Assembly (NCBI GenBank): GCA_025360325.1
Contig: JANYCI010000126.1
Location: forward strand, 1-38,437
Length of the DNA stretch: 38,437 nt
DNA from: Limisphaerales bacterium
GTDB taxonomy: Bacteria > Verrucomicrobiota > Verrucomicrobiia > Limisphaerales > UBA11358
Direction: 5' to 3'
The notes beneath the pieces are model-generated. The model was not told the origin of the DNA, did no database searches, and saw nothing but the letters and a program-made list of their open reading frames with translations. Positions 26,201-35,629 of the stretch are shown piece by piece. The position numbers and the translations under genes were made by a program. The stretch's first letter is position 1; each line of letters begins with the position of its first letter.

Positions 26201-28135
26201 ATGAAAATTAAATACCTGACCTCTGTTGTCGCCACGGCTTTGTCCACGGCTTGCCTGGCTGCCGATCTTTCCATTGCGCCAGGACCGTTCACCGGCACCC
26301 AAAATTCATTGACGAATTATGCGTGCCCGGAGTGGTTCCGCGACGCCAAGTTCGGCATCTGGGCACACTGGGGGCCGCAAGCCGTGCCGATGGAAGGTGA
26401 TTGGTATGCCCGCAAAATGTATCAGGAGGGTTCAGACGTGTATAAGGATCACCTCGCACGCTATGGGCATCCGTCAACTAATGGCTGGAAGGACATCATC
26501 CCGCTGTGGAAAGCCGAGCATTGGGATCCTGACAAGCTCATGGCACTTTACAAAAAAGCCGGTGCGAAATATTTCGTCAGCATGGGCACGCACCACGACA
26601 ATTTTTTCCTCTGGAACTCCCCATCACACCGCTGGAACTCCGTCAATCTGGGGCCGCATCGCGACGTGGTGGCCGATTGGCAAAATGCCGCGAAGAAAAA
26701 CGGCCTGCCGTTCGGCGTTTCCGAGCATTTGGCCGCGAGCTTCACTTGGTTTCAAGATTCGCACGGGGCGGACAAATCCGGGCCGATGGCGGGCGTGCCG
26801 TATGACGGCGGCAATTCCAACAACTGGGACTTGTATCATTTCCCCGCCAAACCCGGCGACAACCAGTGGTGTTCCAATGACCCGCGCTGGCAGCAGCAAT
26901 GGTTCAATGAAATCAAGGAGTTAGTGGACAATTACCATCTCGACCTGCTTTACAGTGACAGCCAAGTGCCGTTTGGCAACGAAGTCGGCTTGATCCAGAT
27001 TGCCAATTTTTACAACGCGAGCGCCGCCAGCCACGACGGCAAATGCCAGGCCGTCTATAATTGCAAGCAACCGTCCGGCGGCCGCTGGGTGCAGGATTAC
27101 GAGCGCGGAGTGAATGGCGGCATCAATCCGAATCCTTGGCAGACGGACACTTCCATCGGCGACTGGTTTTACAACAAGCATTGGAAGTATCAGCCGTTGA
27201 GCTGGATGGTCACGATGCTCGTGGACATCGTCAGCAAGAACGGCAACCTGCTGCTCAACGTCGTGCTGCGTCCCGACGGCACGCTCGATCCCGAAGTCGA
27301 GACCATGCTGCACGAACTCGCGGATTGGACGGCGGTGAATGGCGAGGCCATTTACGGCTCGCGCCCGTGGCTCGTTTATGGCGAAGGCGCGGTGAAAGCC
27401 AAGGGCGGAATGTTCAGCGAAAATTTCAAATACAGCGCCAAAGACATCCGCTTCACCACGCAGGGCAAAACCCTTTACGCCATCGCGCTCGGCTGGCCGG
27501 AAGAAAACAAACTGCTGATCCGTTCACTCGCCAAAACCGAAGACCTCAAGCAGAATGAAATCAAGCGCGTCGAACTGCTGGGCAGCATAGGCAAACTCAA
27601 GTTCACGCAGACCGCCGAAGGACTTTTGGTCGAGCTGCCCGAAAAGAAAACCAACGCCATCACCTGTTCACTGCGCATCACCGGCAACAACCTCAAGCCC
27701 GCCGCGCTGCCGGCCACGGCGGCGCTGGTCACGCCAGACGCCCAAGGCCAACTGCTGCTCACCGCCGACGATGCCACGCTGCACGGCGAAAAAATCAAAC
27801 TGGAAGAGCAAGGCGGCAAATCCAACATCGGCTTCTGGGACAATCCCCAGGAGTGGGTTTCGTGGACTGCAAAAATCTCCCGGCCAGGGAAATATAAAAT
27901 CACCGCCACGGTGGCCACCGCCTATGGCAATGCTGCGTTCGTCGTGGAGGCTGGCGATCAAAGCGTGGCCGCCACCGTTGCGCGGACTGCCGGCTGGGAC
28001 AAGTTTTCCACCACGGAACTCGGCGTGGTTGAAATCAAGCAGTCCGGGAATCTCACGGTAAATGTAAAAGCCAAAGACGAAGCCAACTGGCTTGCCATAA
28101 ACCTAAACTCAATCCGACTGACACCGACCGAATAA
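26201..28135 (+). CDS. GH29 alpha-L-fucosidase-like, secreted (paralog of 35630-37573)
   Basis: WFRDAKFGIWAHWGPQAVPMEGDWYARKMY, AKYFVSMGTHHDNFFLWNS, DLLYSDSQVPFGNE, KNGNLLLNVVLRPDGTL. Confidence 0.88.
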   Translation: MKIKYLTSVVATALSTACLAADLSIAPGPFTGTQNSLTNYACPEWFRDAKFGIWAHWGPQAVPMEGDWYARKMYQEGSDVYKDHLARYGHPSTNGWKDIIPLWKAEHWDPDKLMALYKKAGAKYFVSMGTHHDNFFLWNSPSHRWNSVNLGPHRDVVADWQNAAKKNGLPFGVSEHLAASFTWFQDSHGADKSGPMAGVPYDGGNSNNWDLYHFPAKPGDNQWCSNDPRWQQQWFNEIKELVDNYHLDLLYSDSQVPFGNEVGLIQIANFYNASAASHDGKCQAVYNCKQPSGGRWVQDYERGVNGGINPNPWQTDTSIGDWFYNKHWKYQPLSWMVTMLVDIVSKNGNLLLNVVLRPDGTLDPEVETMLHELADWTAVNGEAIYGSRPWLVYGEGAVKAKGGMFSENFKYSAKDIRFTTQGKTLYAIALGWPEENKLLIRSLAKTEDLKQNEIKRVELLGSIGKLKFTQTAEGLLVELPEKKTNAITCSLRITGNNLKPAALPATAALVTPDAQGQLLLTADDATLHGEKIKLEEQGGKSNIGFWDNPQEWVSWTAKISRPGKYKITATVATAYGNAAFVVEAGDQSVAATVARTAGWDKFSTTELGVVEIKQSGNLTVNVKAKDEANWLAINLNSIRLTPTE

Positions 28136-28215
28136 ATCCCGGAGCAAGGCCAGCAACAGCGGTTTGCCTTTGGTCGCTTCTCGAACACCCCAAGCGAATT
28201 GAGGAAACAAATGTC

Positions 28216-31035
28216 ATGTGCATGAACTACGGTAAAATTACTTTCGCCATCGCGATACTCTGGACGGCAACGCTGGCAAACGCAGAACCGACGCCGGCTT
28301 ATCTCGACGCCTCGCAACCGCTGGAATCGCGTGTCGAAGATTTGCTCTCTCGGCTCACGCTCGAAGAAAAAATTTCCATCATCCACGCCGATTCCAAATT
28401 CACTACCGCCGCGATTCCGCGTCTGGGCATCCCGCGTCGCTGGCTCGATGACGGCCCGCACGGCGTGCGCGAGGACATCGGGCCGGACACCTGGAACCCC
28501 GCCGGGCGCACGGATGATTTTGCGACGGCCATGCCCGCCGGCATCTGCCTTGCGGCGACGTGGAATCCCGAACTCGGTTTCAAGGAAGGTGAAGCCATCG
28601 GCCAGGAAGCGCGCCGGCGCGGCAAAGATATTATGCTCGGACCCGGCGTAAATATTTTGCGCACGCCGTTGTGCGGAAGAAATTTTGAATACCTCGGAGA
28701 AGACCCGTTTCTCTCCGGCGTGATGTGTTCCGGCTACATTCGCGGCGAGCAGTCGCAGGACGTGGCCTCGTGCGTGAAACATTTTGCGTTGAACAATCAG
28801 GAATTTCAGCGCGGCACGATCAACGTGGAAGTGGACGAACGCGCGTTGCGGGAAATTTATCTGCCCGCGTTCAAAGCGGCGGTGCAAGACGGCGGCGTGT
28901 GGACAGTGATGGGCGCTTACAATCAACTGCGCGGCGAGCATTGCTGCCACAACGATTATCTGCTGAACAAGATTTTGAAGGACGAATGGGGCTTCAAAGG
29001 ACTGGTGATGTCCGACTGGGACGGCACGCACGACACGAAGCAGGCCGCGCTCAACGGCCTCGATCTTGAAATGGGCACGGAAACCAACTACGCCAATTAT
29101 TATTTGGCGCAGCCGTATCTGGCTGGCTTGAAGTCCGGCGAATTTCCGCTGGCGGGCCTCGACGAAAAAGTCCGCCGCAACCTGCGCGTGACGCTCGCGA
29201 CGCACGTTCTCGCCGCCGACCGCAAGCAAGGTTCGCTCAACACCGCCGCGCATCAGACGGTCGCGCGGCAAGTCGCCGAGGAAGGCATCGTGCTTTTGAA
29301 AGATAAAAATCAACTTTTACCGCTCGACGCAACCAAACTTAAAACCATTGCCGTCATTGGCGAAAACGCCACACGTCTCCATGCGCACGGCGGCGACAGT
29401 TCTGGCATCAAGGCGTTCTATGAAGTGAATCCGCTCGACGGCATCGTGAAGCGCGCGGGCGGCAAGGTGAACGTGATTTACTCCGAGGGCTATCGCAAGG
29501 ATGGCGGCGCAGATTTGGCCGAGCGTGCGGTTGCCGCCGCGAAATCGGCGGACGTGGTGGTTTACATCGGCGGCTTAAATCACGACCGAGGCTTCGATTG
29601 CGAAGGTGCGGATCGCAAGGACATGAAATTGCCCTATGGTCAGGACGAGTTGATCCAAAAGATTGTCGCCGCAAATCCGAAAACCGTCGTCGTGCTCGAA
29701 GGCACGATGGTCGAAATGGATTCGTGGCTGGATAAAGTTCCCGCGTTGTTGCAGGCGTGGTATCCCGGCATGGAAGGCGGCAACGCGCTCGCGAAAGTTT
29801 TGTTCGGCGACGTGAATCCAAGCGGCAAATTGCCCGCGACCTTTCCGAAAAAACTGTCTGACTCACCCGCGCACGCGCTGGGAAATTATCCCGGCACAAA
29901 TGGCACGGTGAATTATGCGGAAGGATTGCTCGTCGGCTACCGCTGGTTCGATACGAAAAAAATCGAGCCGCAATTCCCTTTCGGCTTCGGCTTGAGCTAC
30001 ACGACGTTCAAGTATTCCGAACTGAAATTGATTCCGGGCACGAACGGAATCGTGACTGCACAGTTTGAGATTGAAAACACCGGTAAAGTCGCCGGTGCGG
30101 AAGTCGCGCAGCTTTACGTCCACGAAAAAAATCCAAGCCTGATGCGGCCAGAGAAGGAGTTGAAAGGCTTCAAAAAAGTTTTTCTTAAACCGGGCGAGAA
30201 GCAGACGGTTTCCATTCCGCTGAATCAATCGGCGTTTTCGTATTTCGACGACACGAAAAAATCATGGGTGGCGCAAGCGGATGATTTTGAAATTTTGATC
30301 GGCAGTTCGTCGCGGGACATCCGGCTGCGCGACCATTGGCAACTCGCAGCGGCGCAAAAGCCGGGGCACGCGAGGGTGTTCAATCTGTATCCGCCTTACT
30401 ACGCCTTCAAAAATAATTGGAGCGGTCGCGAGATCAGTTGGCAACCCGGCACGGGGGATGCGCCGCAATGGACGGCCAGTTTCAACTTCACGACCAATAA
30501 CCTTTACGCTTACCCAGCAAGTGCGCGCGGCTGGCATTACGGCTGGAACCCGACGGATGACGATTTGTTTCCGAAAAAAATCTCGGACATCAGCAGCCTG
30601 CCGTGCAGTTTTTCCTATGACTGCGGCGGCGAAGATTTGCATGGCGATTTTGCCTACGACCTGTTTTTGCGGAATGACGACAAAAAATCCGCGCCGCAAC
30701 TGGAAGTCATGGTGTGGGGCGCGAACAATTCGACGCCCATCGGGAAAATTATTGCCGCCAATGTGATTGCAGCGGACGGCGTAACGTTCGACCTGTGGGC
30801 GGGCACGAATGCGGCGGCGGGTTACTATGTCTATTCCTTTGCGCCGCATCAAAAGAGCGACAAGCTTGCGGGCGGCGGCGCTCTGAATGTGGATCTGGTG
30901 GATTTTTTCAACGATCTCAAAGGCCGGGAGTTTTTCAATGCGGATATGTATCTCGACGTCGTCGAGGCCGGCTTTGAAATCGTGCGCGGCAAAGGCTGGG
31001 CCACCTGCGGCTGGTTTAGCTGCGAGGCGAACTAA
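28216..31035 (+). CDS. GH3 beta-glycosidase fused to a C-terminal GH12-like endoglucanase/xyloglucanase domain
   Basis: GH3: RLTLEEKISIIHADS, GPHGVRE, GKDIMLGPGVNILRTPLCGRNFEYLGEDPFLSG, KHFALNNQE, GLVMSDWDGTHD, FnIII tail. GH12: NNWSGREISWQ, APQLEVMVWGANNSTPIG, VTFDLWAGTNAAAGYYVYSF, VDLVDFFNDL, YLDVVEAGFEIVRGKG at about 30,370-31,035. Confidence 0.88.
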   Translation: MCMNYGKITFAIAILWTATLANAEPTPAYLDASQPLESRVEDLLSRLTLEEKISIIHADSKFTTAAIPRLGIPRRWLDDGPHGVREDIGPDTWNPAGRTDDFATAMPAGICLAATWNPELGFKEGEAIGQEARRRGKDIMLGPGVNILRTPLCGRNFEYLGEDPFLSGVMCSGYIRGEQSQDVASCVKHFALNNQEFQRGTINVEVDERALREIYLPAFKAAVQDGGVWTVMGAYNQLRGEHCCHNDYLLNKILKDEWGFKGLVMSDWDGTHDTKQAALNGLDLEMGTETNYANYYLAQPYLAGLKSGEFPLAGLDEKVRRNLRVTLATHVLAADRKQGSLNTAAHQTVARQVAEEGIVLLKDKNQLLPLDATKLKTIAVIGENATRLHAHGGDSSGIKAFYEVNPLDGIVKRAGGKVNVIYSEGYRKDGGADLAERAVAAAKSADVVVYIGGLNHDRGFDCEGADRKDMKLPYGQDELIQKIVAANPKTVVVLEGTMVEMDSWLDKVPALLQAWYPGMEGGNALAKVLFGDVNPSGKLPATFPKKLSDSPAHALGNYPGTNGTVNYAEGLLVGYRWFDTKKIEPQFPFGFGLSYTTFKYSELKLIPGTNGIVTAQFEIENTGKVAGAEVAQLYVHEKNPSLMRPEKELKGFKKVFLKPGEKQTVSIPLNQSAFSYFDDTKKSWVAQADDFEILIGSSSRDIRLRDHWQLAAAQKPGHARVFNLYPPYYAFKNNWSGREISWQPGTGDAPQWTASFNFTTNNLYAYPASARGWHYGWNPTDDDLFPKKISDISSLPCSFSYDCGGEDLHGDFAYDLFLRNDDKKSAPQLEVMVWGANNSTPIGKIIAANVIAADGVTFDLWAGTNAAAGYYVYSFAPHQKSDKLAGGGALNVDLVDFFNDLKGREFFNADMYLDVVEAGFEIVRGKGWATCGWFSCEAN

Positions 31036-31078
31036 AGCCGGTGATTTTTTGAGAAAACCTTCGAATCAATTTGCCAAA

Positions 31079-33460
31079 ATGTTTCCTTCGCTTAAACCAA
31101 CCGCTGCCAGCGTGGTTTGCTGGATTGCCCTGACCATAAATGTTCAAGCAGCGACACCCTATTTGTTGAACGCGCCGGTGGATGTGAGCGGCGACTTCCA
31201 CGATTTCGCCAACACTATCTTCACGGCGGACAAGCTCGGCGAGTTTGATGCGGCTACCGCCAGCGGCAAAATCCAATACCAGCGCAACGCCTGGCAGACG
31301 GCGCAGGCGTTCGACAATATGCTCGCCACGCTGAAGCCGGTTGCGGGCAATGAATTTCCGGGACGCGAATACGCCGCGAATCCTGAGTTGCCGTTCACGC
31401 TGGAATTTGTCTCGCCCCGCACGGTGCGAATTCGCATGGCGAGTGGGGCGAACTTCAAGCCGTTTGATTCGCTCATGCTCGCCGGGCCGGTGCCGCATGA
31501 CAATTCTTGGAAATACGAGAAAGTTGACGGCGGCCACCGCTACACCAGCCAGTTCGGTTCGGTGACCATCACTGAAAAGCCGTGGCACATCGAGTTTCGC
31601 GACGCGCAGGGCAGACTGCTCACGCGCAGCTATCACGATGGCGATGACGGCAGTTTCACGCCGCGCCTGCCGTTTTCGTTCGTGCGCCGTGCGGCGGATT
31701 ATTCGCGCAGCCTGGCGGCGGTGTTCACGCTGTCGCCGGGTGAAAAAATCTTCGGCTGCGGCGAATCGTTCACCAGCCTCGACAAGCGCGGACAGAAAAT
31801 CGTGCTCTGGACGACGGACGCCAACGGCATCCAGAACCAGAAAATGTATAAGCCGATTCCGTTTTTCATGAGCAGCGCCGGCTACGGTATGTTCATGCAC
31901 ACGACCACGCCGATCACTTGCGACTTCGGTAGTTCCTTCGCCGGCCTGAATTCGCTGCTCATCGGCGACGACGAGCTGGACCTGTTTGTGTTCCTCGGTT
32001 CGCCCAAGGAAATTCTCGGCGAATACACCGCGCTCACCGGCCGGCCGCCGCTGCCGCCGCTATGGTCGTTCGGTTTGTGGATGAGCCGTTGCACTTACGA
32101 CAACGAAAAGCAGGTGCGAGAAATATCAGCGAAACTGCGCGAGAATAAAATTCCCTGCGACGTGCTGCATCTCGATACCGGCTGGTTTGAAACGGACTGG
32201 CGCTGTGATTATCAATTTTCCACAAACCGTTTCACCGATCCGGCGAAGATGATTTCCGATTTGAAGAACGACGGTTTCCGCGTCTGCCTGTGGCAACTGC
32301 CGTATTTCGTGCCGAAGAACAAATTGTTTCCCGAAATCATTGAGCAGAATCTCGCGGTGCGTGACGCGAAAGGAAACATTCCCGAAGAGGACGCGGTGCT
32401 GGATTTTTCCAACCCGAACACGGTGAATTGGTATCAGGAAAAAATCGCCAGCCTGCTCAAACTTGGCGTGAGCGTCATCAAAGTGGACTTTGGCGAAGCC
32501 GCGCCGTTGAACGGGATTTACGCTTCCGGTCGAACCGGATTTTACGAGCACAATTATTATCCGCTGCGCTACAACAAAACCGTTTCCGACATCACGAAGC
32601 AAATCACTGGCGATAGCATTATCTGGGCGCGCAGCACTTGGGCGGGCAGCCAGCGGTATCCGCTGCACTGGGGCGGCGACGCCGAAAGCACGGACGACGG
32701 CATGGCGGCGGAATTACGCGGCGGCTTGTCGCTGGGCTTGAGCGGTTTCACGTTTTGGAGTCACGATGTCGGCGGCTTCGTCGGCAAGGAAACGCCGGAT
32801 TTGTATCTGCGCTGGCTGGCGTTCGGCATGATGACGTCGCACAGCCGCTGTCACGGGCAAAAACCGAAAGAGCCGTGGACTTACGACGCGGCAACGATGG
32901 ACCAATTCCGCGCCATCGTGGAACTCAAGTATCGCCTGATGCCCTACGTCTATGCGCAGGCGAAGGACAGTTCCGAACGCGGTCTGCCGATGCTGCGCGC
33001 GTTGCTGGTCGAGTTTCCTGAAGATCCCGGCTCGTGGCTGGTGGAGGATGAATATCTTTTGGGTTCGAGCATTCTGGTCGCCCCGCTGCTGCACGAAGGC
33101 GCGACCGGGCGGAATGTTTATCTGCCGCCGGGAACGTGGATTGACTATCAGACCGGCAAAAACTATTCCGGTGGCTGGCAGAAAATCGAAGCGGATAAAA
33201 TTCCCGAAATCATTTTGGTGCGCGACGGCACGGTGCTGCCGCGCATCGCGCTGGCGCAATCCACGGCGCAGATGGACTGGTCGAAAATCGAACTGGCGGT
33301 GTTTGCTAAGGACGCGACGAAAGCCAGCGGTCAAGTTTGCCTGCCGTCGGATCAGCAGTTGCGCGCTATCTCTGTCACCAAATCTGGCGCGGGTTGGAAA
33401 ATCCAAAACGATCCTCTGCTCGGCAAAGTTTCGTGGGCCATCACGGCGGCACAGCCATGA
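31079..33460 (+). CDS. GH31 alpha-xylosidase (YicI-like), secreted
   Basis: Start MFPSLKPTAAS at 31079 (track starts at 30887). VSVIKVDFGEAAP nucleophile motif, RYPLHWGGDAESTDDGMAAELRGGLSLGLSGFTFWSHDVGGF. Confidence 0.9.
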   Translation: MFPSLKPTAASVVCWIALTINVQAATPYLLNAPVDVSGDFHDFANTIFTADKLGEFDAATASGKIQYQRNAWQTAQAFDNMLATLKPVAGNEFPGREYAANPELPFTLEFVSPRTVRIRMASGANFKPFDSLMLAGPVPHDNSWKYEKVDGGHRYTSQFGSVTITEKPWHIEFRDAQGRLLTRSYHDGDDGSFTPRLPFSFVRRAADYSRSLAAVFTLSPGEKIFGCGESFTSLDKRGQKIVLWTTDANGIQNQKMYKPIPFFMSSAGYGMFMHTTTPITCDFGSSFAGLNSLLIGDDELDLFVFLGSPKEILGEYTALTGRPPLPPLWSFGLWMSRCTYDNEKQVREISAKLRENKIPCDVLHLDTGWFETDWRCDYQFSTNRFTDPAKMISDLKNDGFRVCLWQLPYFVPKNKLFPEIIEQNLAVRDAKGNIPEEDAVLDFSNPNTVNWYQEKIASLLKLGVSVIKVDFGEAAPLNGIYASGRTGFYEHNYYPLRYNKTVSDITKQITGDSIIWARSTWAGSQRYPLHWGGDAESTDDGMAAELRGGLSLGLSGFTFWSHDVGGFVGKETPDLYLRWLAFGMMTSHSRCHGQKPKEPWTYDAATMDQFRAIVELKYRLMPYVYAQAKDSSERGLPMLRALLVEFPEDPGSWLVEDEYLLGSSILVAPLLHEGATGRNVYLPPGTWIDYQTGKNYSGGWQKIEADKIPEIILVRDGTVLPRIALAQSTAQMDWSKIELAVFAKDATKASGQVCLPSDQQLRAISVTKSGAGWKIQNDPLLGKVSWAITAAQP

Positions 33461-35553
33461 GAGTGATTTTCAAAATTCTGGTTCTGGCTCTCCTCGTTCC
33501 CAGCGCATGGGCGGCGGATTTTTCTCTGCGCGACGGCACGCTCTGGCTGGGTGAACAGGCCGTGCTGAAAAATGTCCCCGAAAATTTTTACATTCAAGCC
33601 GACCGCACCGGCACTGGTGTGTTCTTGAAATTTTCGGCAACGCATCCGTCAGCGCGCTTGCAAACGCAGCTCGGTGACATTGCCGGCTTGCGCCGGTTCA
33701 CAAGCTGCCATCGGGACGAGCCGTTCTGGATGATTCCGCGCACGGGCACGAACGAATCGCAAGTGGCGCTGGAGACGCAATGGTTGCTGGCGCAAACGGA
33801 CGCTGGCGATTGCGTGATGCTCGTGCCGTTGATGACGGACAAACTAGTCTTCACTTTGAGCGGCGGGACAAACGGATTAAATCTCACGGGAGAGAGCGGT
33901 GATAAATCCGTGACCAGCCATGGCGGCGTCGCGCTGTTTGTCAGCGTCGGCCATGATCCCTATGCGTTGGCCGATTCCGGCGCGAAGGCCGTGATGAAAT
34001 TTCTCGGCACGGGCAAATTGCGCCGGGAAAAACCAATGCCTGCCTTTGTGGATCAATTCGGCTGGTGCACCTGGGATTCGTTCTACAAAAAGGTTTCCGC
34101 CGACGGCGTGCGGCAAGGTCTGGAATCATTTCGTCGCGGCGGGATTGAGCCGCGCCTGCTGATTTTGGACGACGGCTGGCAGGACTTTCGTGCCATGCCC
34201 GGCGGTGAGGAGCGGCTGGTTTCGCTCGAACCCAATCAGGCGCAATTCAGCGGCGACCTGCGGCCAACGGTGCAGTTGGCGAAAAAAGAATTTGGCGTGG
34301 AAACATTTCTCGTCTGGCACGCCTTCACCGGCTATTGGGGCGGCGTGGATGGCGCGGCCCTGCCGGAATACGAAGTGAAGGAACGGTGGCGGTCATTCGG
34401 GCCGGGCATCCTCGCGCAGCACGCCAACTTGAACACGCAATACTGGGGCAGCGCCGTTGGGGTCATCCCGCCTGACCACATTGGAAAATTCTATCAGGAC
34501 TATCATCGCCGGCTGGCGGCGGCAGGCGTGGACGGCGTGAAGGTGGACAACCAATCCATGATCGAAAGCGTGTCCCAAGGACTCGGCGGGCGCGTGGCGG
34601 TGACGCGCGCGTATCGCACCGCGCTGGAAAAATCTGTGGCGAAATATTTCGATGGCCGGCTCATCAACTGCATGGCGAACGCGATGGAAACCTATTACTG
34701 CTCGCCGCGCTCCACGCTCATGCGGACATCGATTGACTTCTGGCCGAAGCGCCCGGAGACGCACGGCCAGCACCTGTTCTGCAACGCGCAGATGGGCCTG
34801 TGGTTTGGCGAATTCATGCAGCCGGACTGGGATATGTTTCAGACCGCGCATCCGATGGGCGCGTTTCATGCGGCGGGCCGGGCGGTTTCCGGCGGGCCGG
34901 TTTATGTGAGCGACACGCCGGACCAGCATGATTTCACGCTGCTCAAAAAATTGGTTTTATCCGACGGCTCGGTGCTGCGCGCGGATTTACCCGGGCGGCC
35001 CACGCCGGATTGCCTGTTTGCCGACGTGACCCGCGAGCCGGTGCTGCTGAAAGTTTTTAATTTCAATCGCAACTGCGCCGTGATCGGTATTTTCAACTGC
35101 AACTATCACCCGCATGAAAGTGAACGCATGGTGGTTTCGGGAACGGTCGCGCCGTCCGATGTGCCGGGATTGCGTGGGACAAATTTCGTCGGCTTCGCGC
35201 AGCGGTCGGGCAAGCTGTGGCGCGGCGACCGCGGCGACCGCGTTCCGCTGTCGCTCGGCGAAGGTGATTGGGAAATTGTCTCCTATGCGCCCATTGAGCG
35301 CGGTGTGGCCGTGCTGGGATTGGCGGACAAGCTGAACAGCACCGGCGCGGTCGCAGGCAAAAGCCGGGGTCGGGATGGCTCGTTGGTGGTGACGTTGCGC
35401 GACGGCGGGAAATTTCTGGCGTGGTGTGAGCATAAGCCAAGTCAAATCACCGCCGGCGGCCAGCCGATGGATTTTCAATATGAAACCGCCACGGGAAAAT
35501 TATCCTGCCAGATTCAAACGGGCGGCAAGATCGAGCTTCGTTTGAAATGGTGA
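33457..35553 (+). CDS. GH36 alpha-galactosidase / raffinose synthase-like, secreted
   Basis: Start MRVIFKILVLALL at 33457 in ATGA overlap with GH31 stop. FGWCTWDSFYKKV, LLILDDGWQDF, GVKVDNQSMIES, QPDWDMFQTAHPMGAFHAAGRAVSGGPVYVSD. Confidence 0.87.
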   Translation: MRVIFKILVLALLVPSAWAADFSLRDGTLWLGEQAVLKNVPENFYIQADRTGTGVFLKFSATHPSARLQTQLGDIAGLRRFTSCHRDEPFWMIPRTGTNESQVALETQWLLAQTDAGDCVMLVPLMTDKLVFTLSGGTNGLNLTGESGDKSVTSHGGVALFVSVGHDPYALADSGAKAVMKFLGTGKLRREKPMPAFVDQFGWCTWDSFYKKVSADGVRQGLESFRRGGIEPRLLILDDGWQDFRAMPGGEERLVSLEPNQAQFSGDLRPTVQLAKKEFGVETFLVWHAFTGYWGGVDGAALPEYEVKERWRSFGPGILAQHANLNTQYWGSAVGVIPPDHIGKFYQDYHRRLAAAGVDGVKVDNQSMIESVSQGLGGRVAVTRAYRTALEKSVAKYFDGRLINCMANAMETYYCSPRSTLMRTSIDFWPKRPETHGQHLFCNAQMGLWFGEFMQPDWDMFQTAHPMGAFHAAGRAVSGGPVYVSDTPDQHDFTLLKKLVLSDGSVLRADLPGRPTPDCLFADVTREPVLLKVFNFNRNCAVIGIFNCNYHPHESERMVVSGTVAPSDVPGLRGTNFVGFAQRSGKLWRGDRGDRVPLSLGEGDWEIVSYAPIERGVAVLGLADKLNSTGAVAGKSRGRDGSLVVTLRDGGKFLAWCEHKPSQITAGGQPMDFQYETATGKLSCQIQTGGKIELRLKW

Positions 35554-35629
35554 GTGGGTGCGGATGAAATAATTCTGTAGCCGTCGGCATTTGCTCGCGC
35601 CGTTTCCCCTCACGACACGGCCATTGACT

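Noticed and set aside
27958-29313. 451-aa minus-strand ORF
   Set aside because: Antisense to the GH29 end and GH3 start and spans their intergenic region; typical shadow ORF in GC-rich coding sequence, no recognisable motifs.
30887-31078. N-terminal extension of the GH31 ORF
   Set aside because: Overlaps the end of GH3-GH12 out of frame; ATG 31079 gives a signal peptide.
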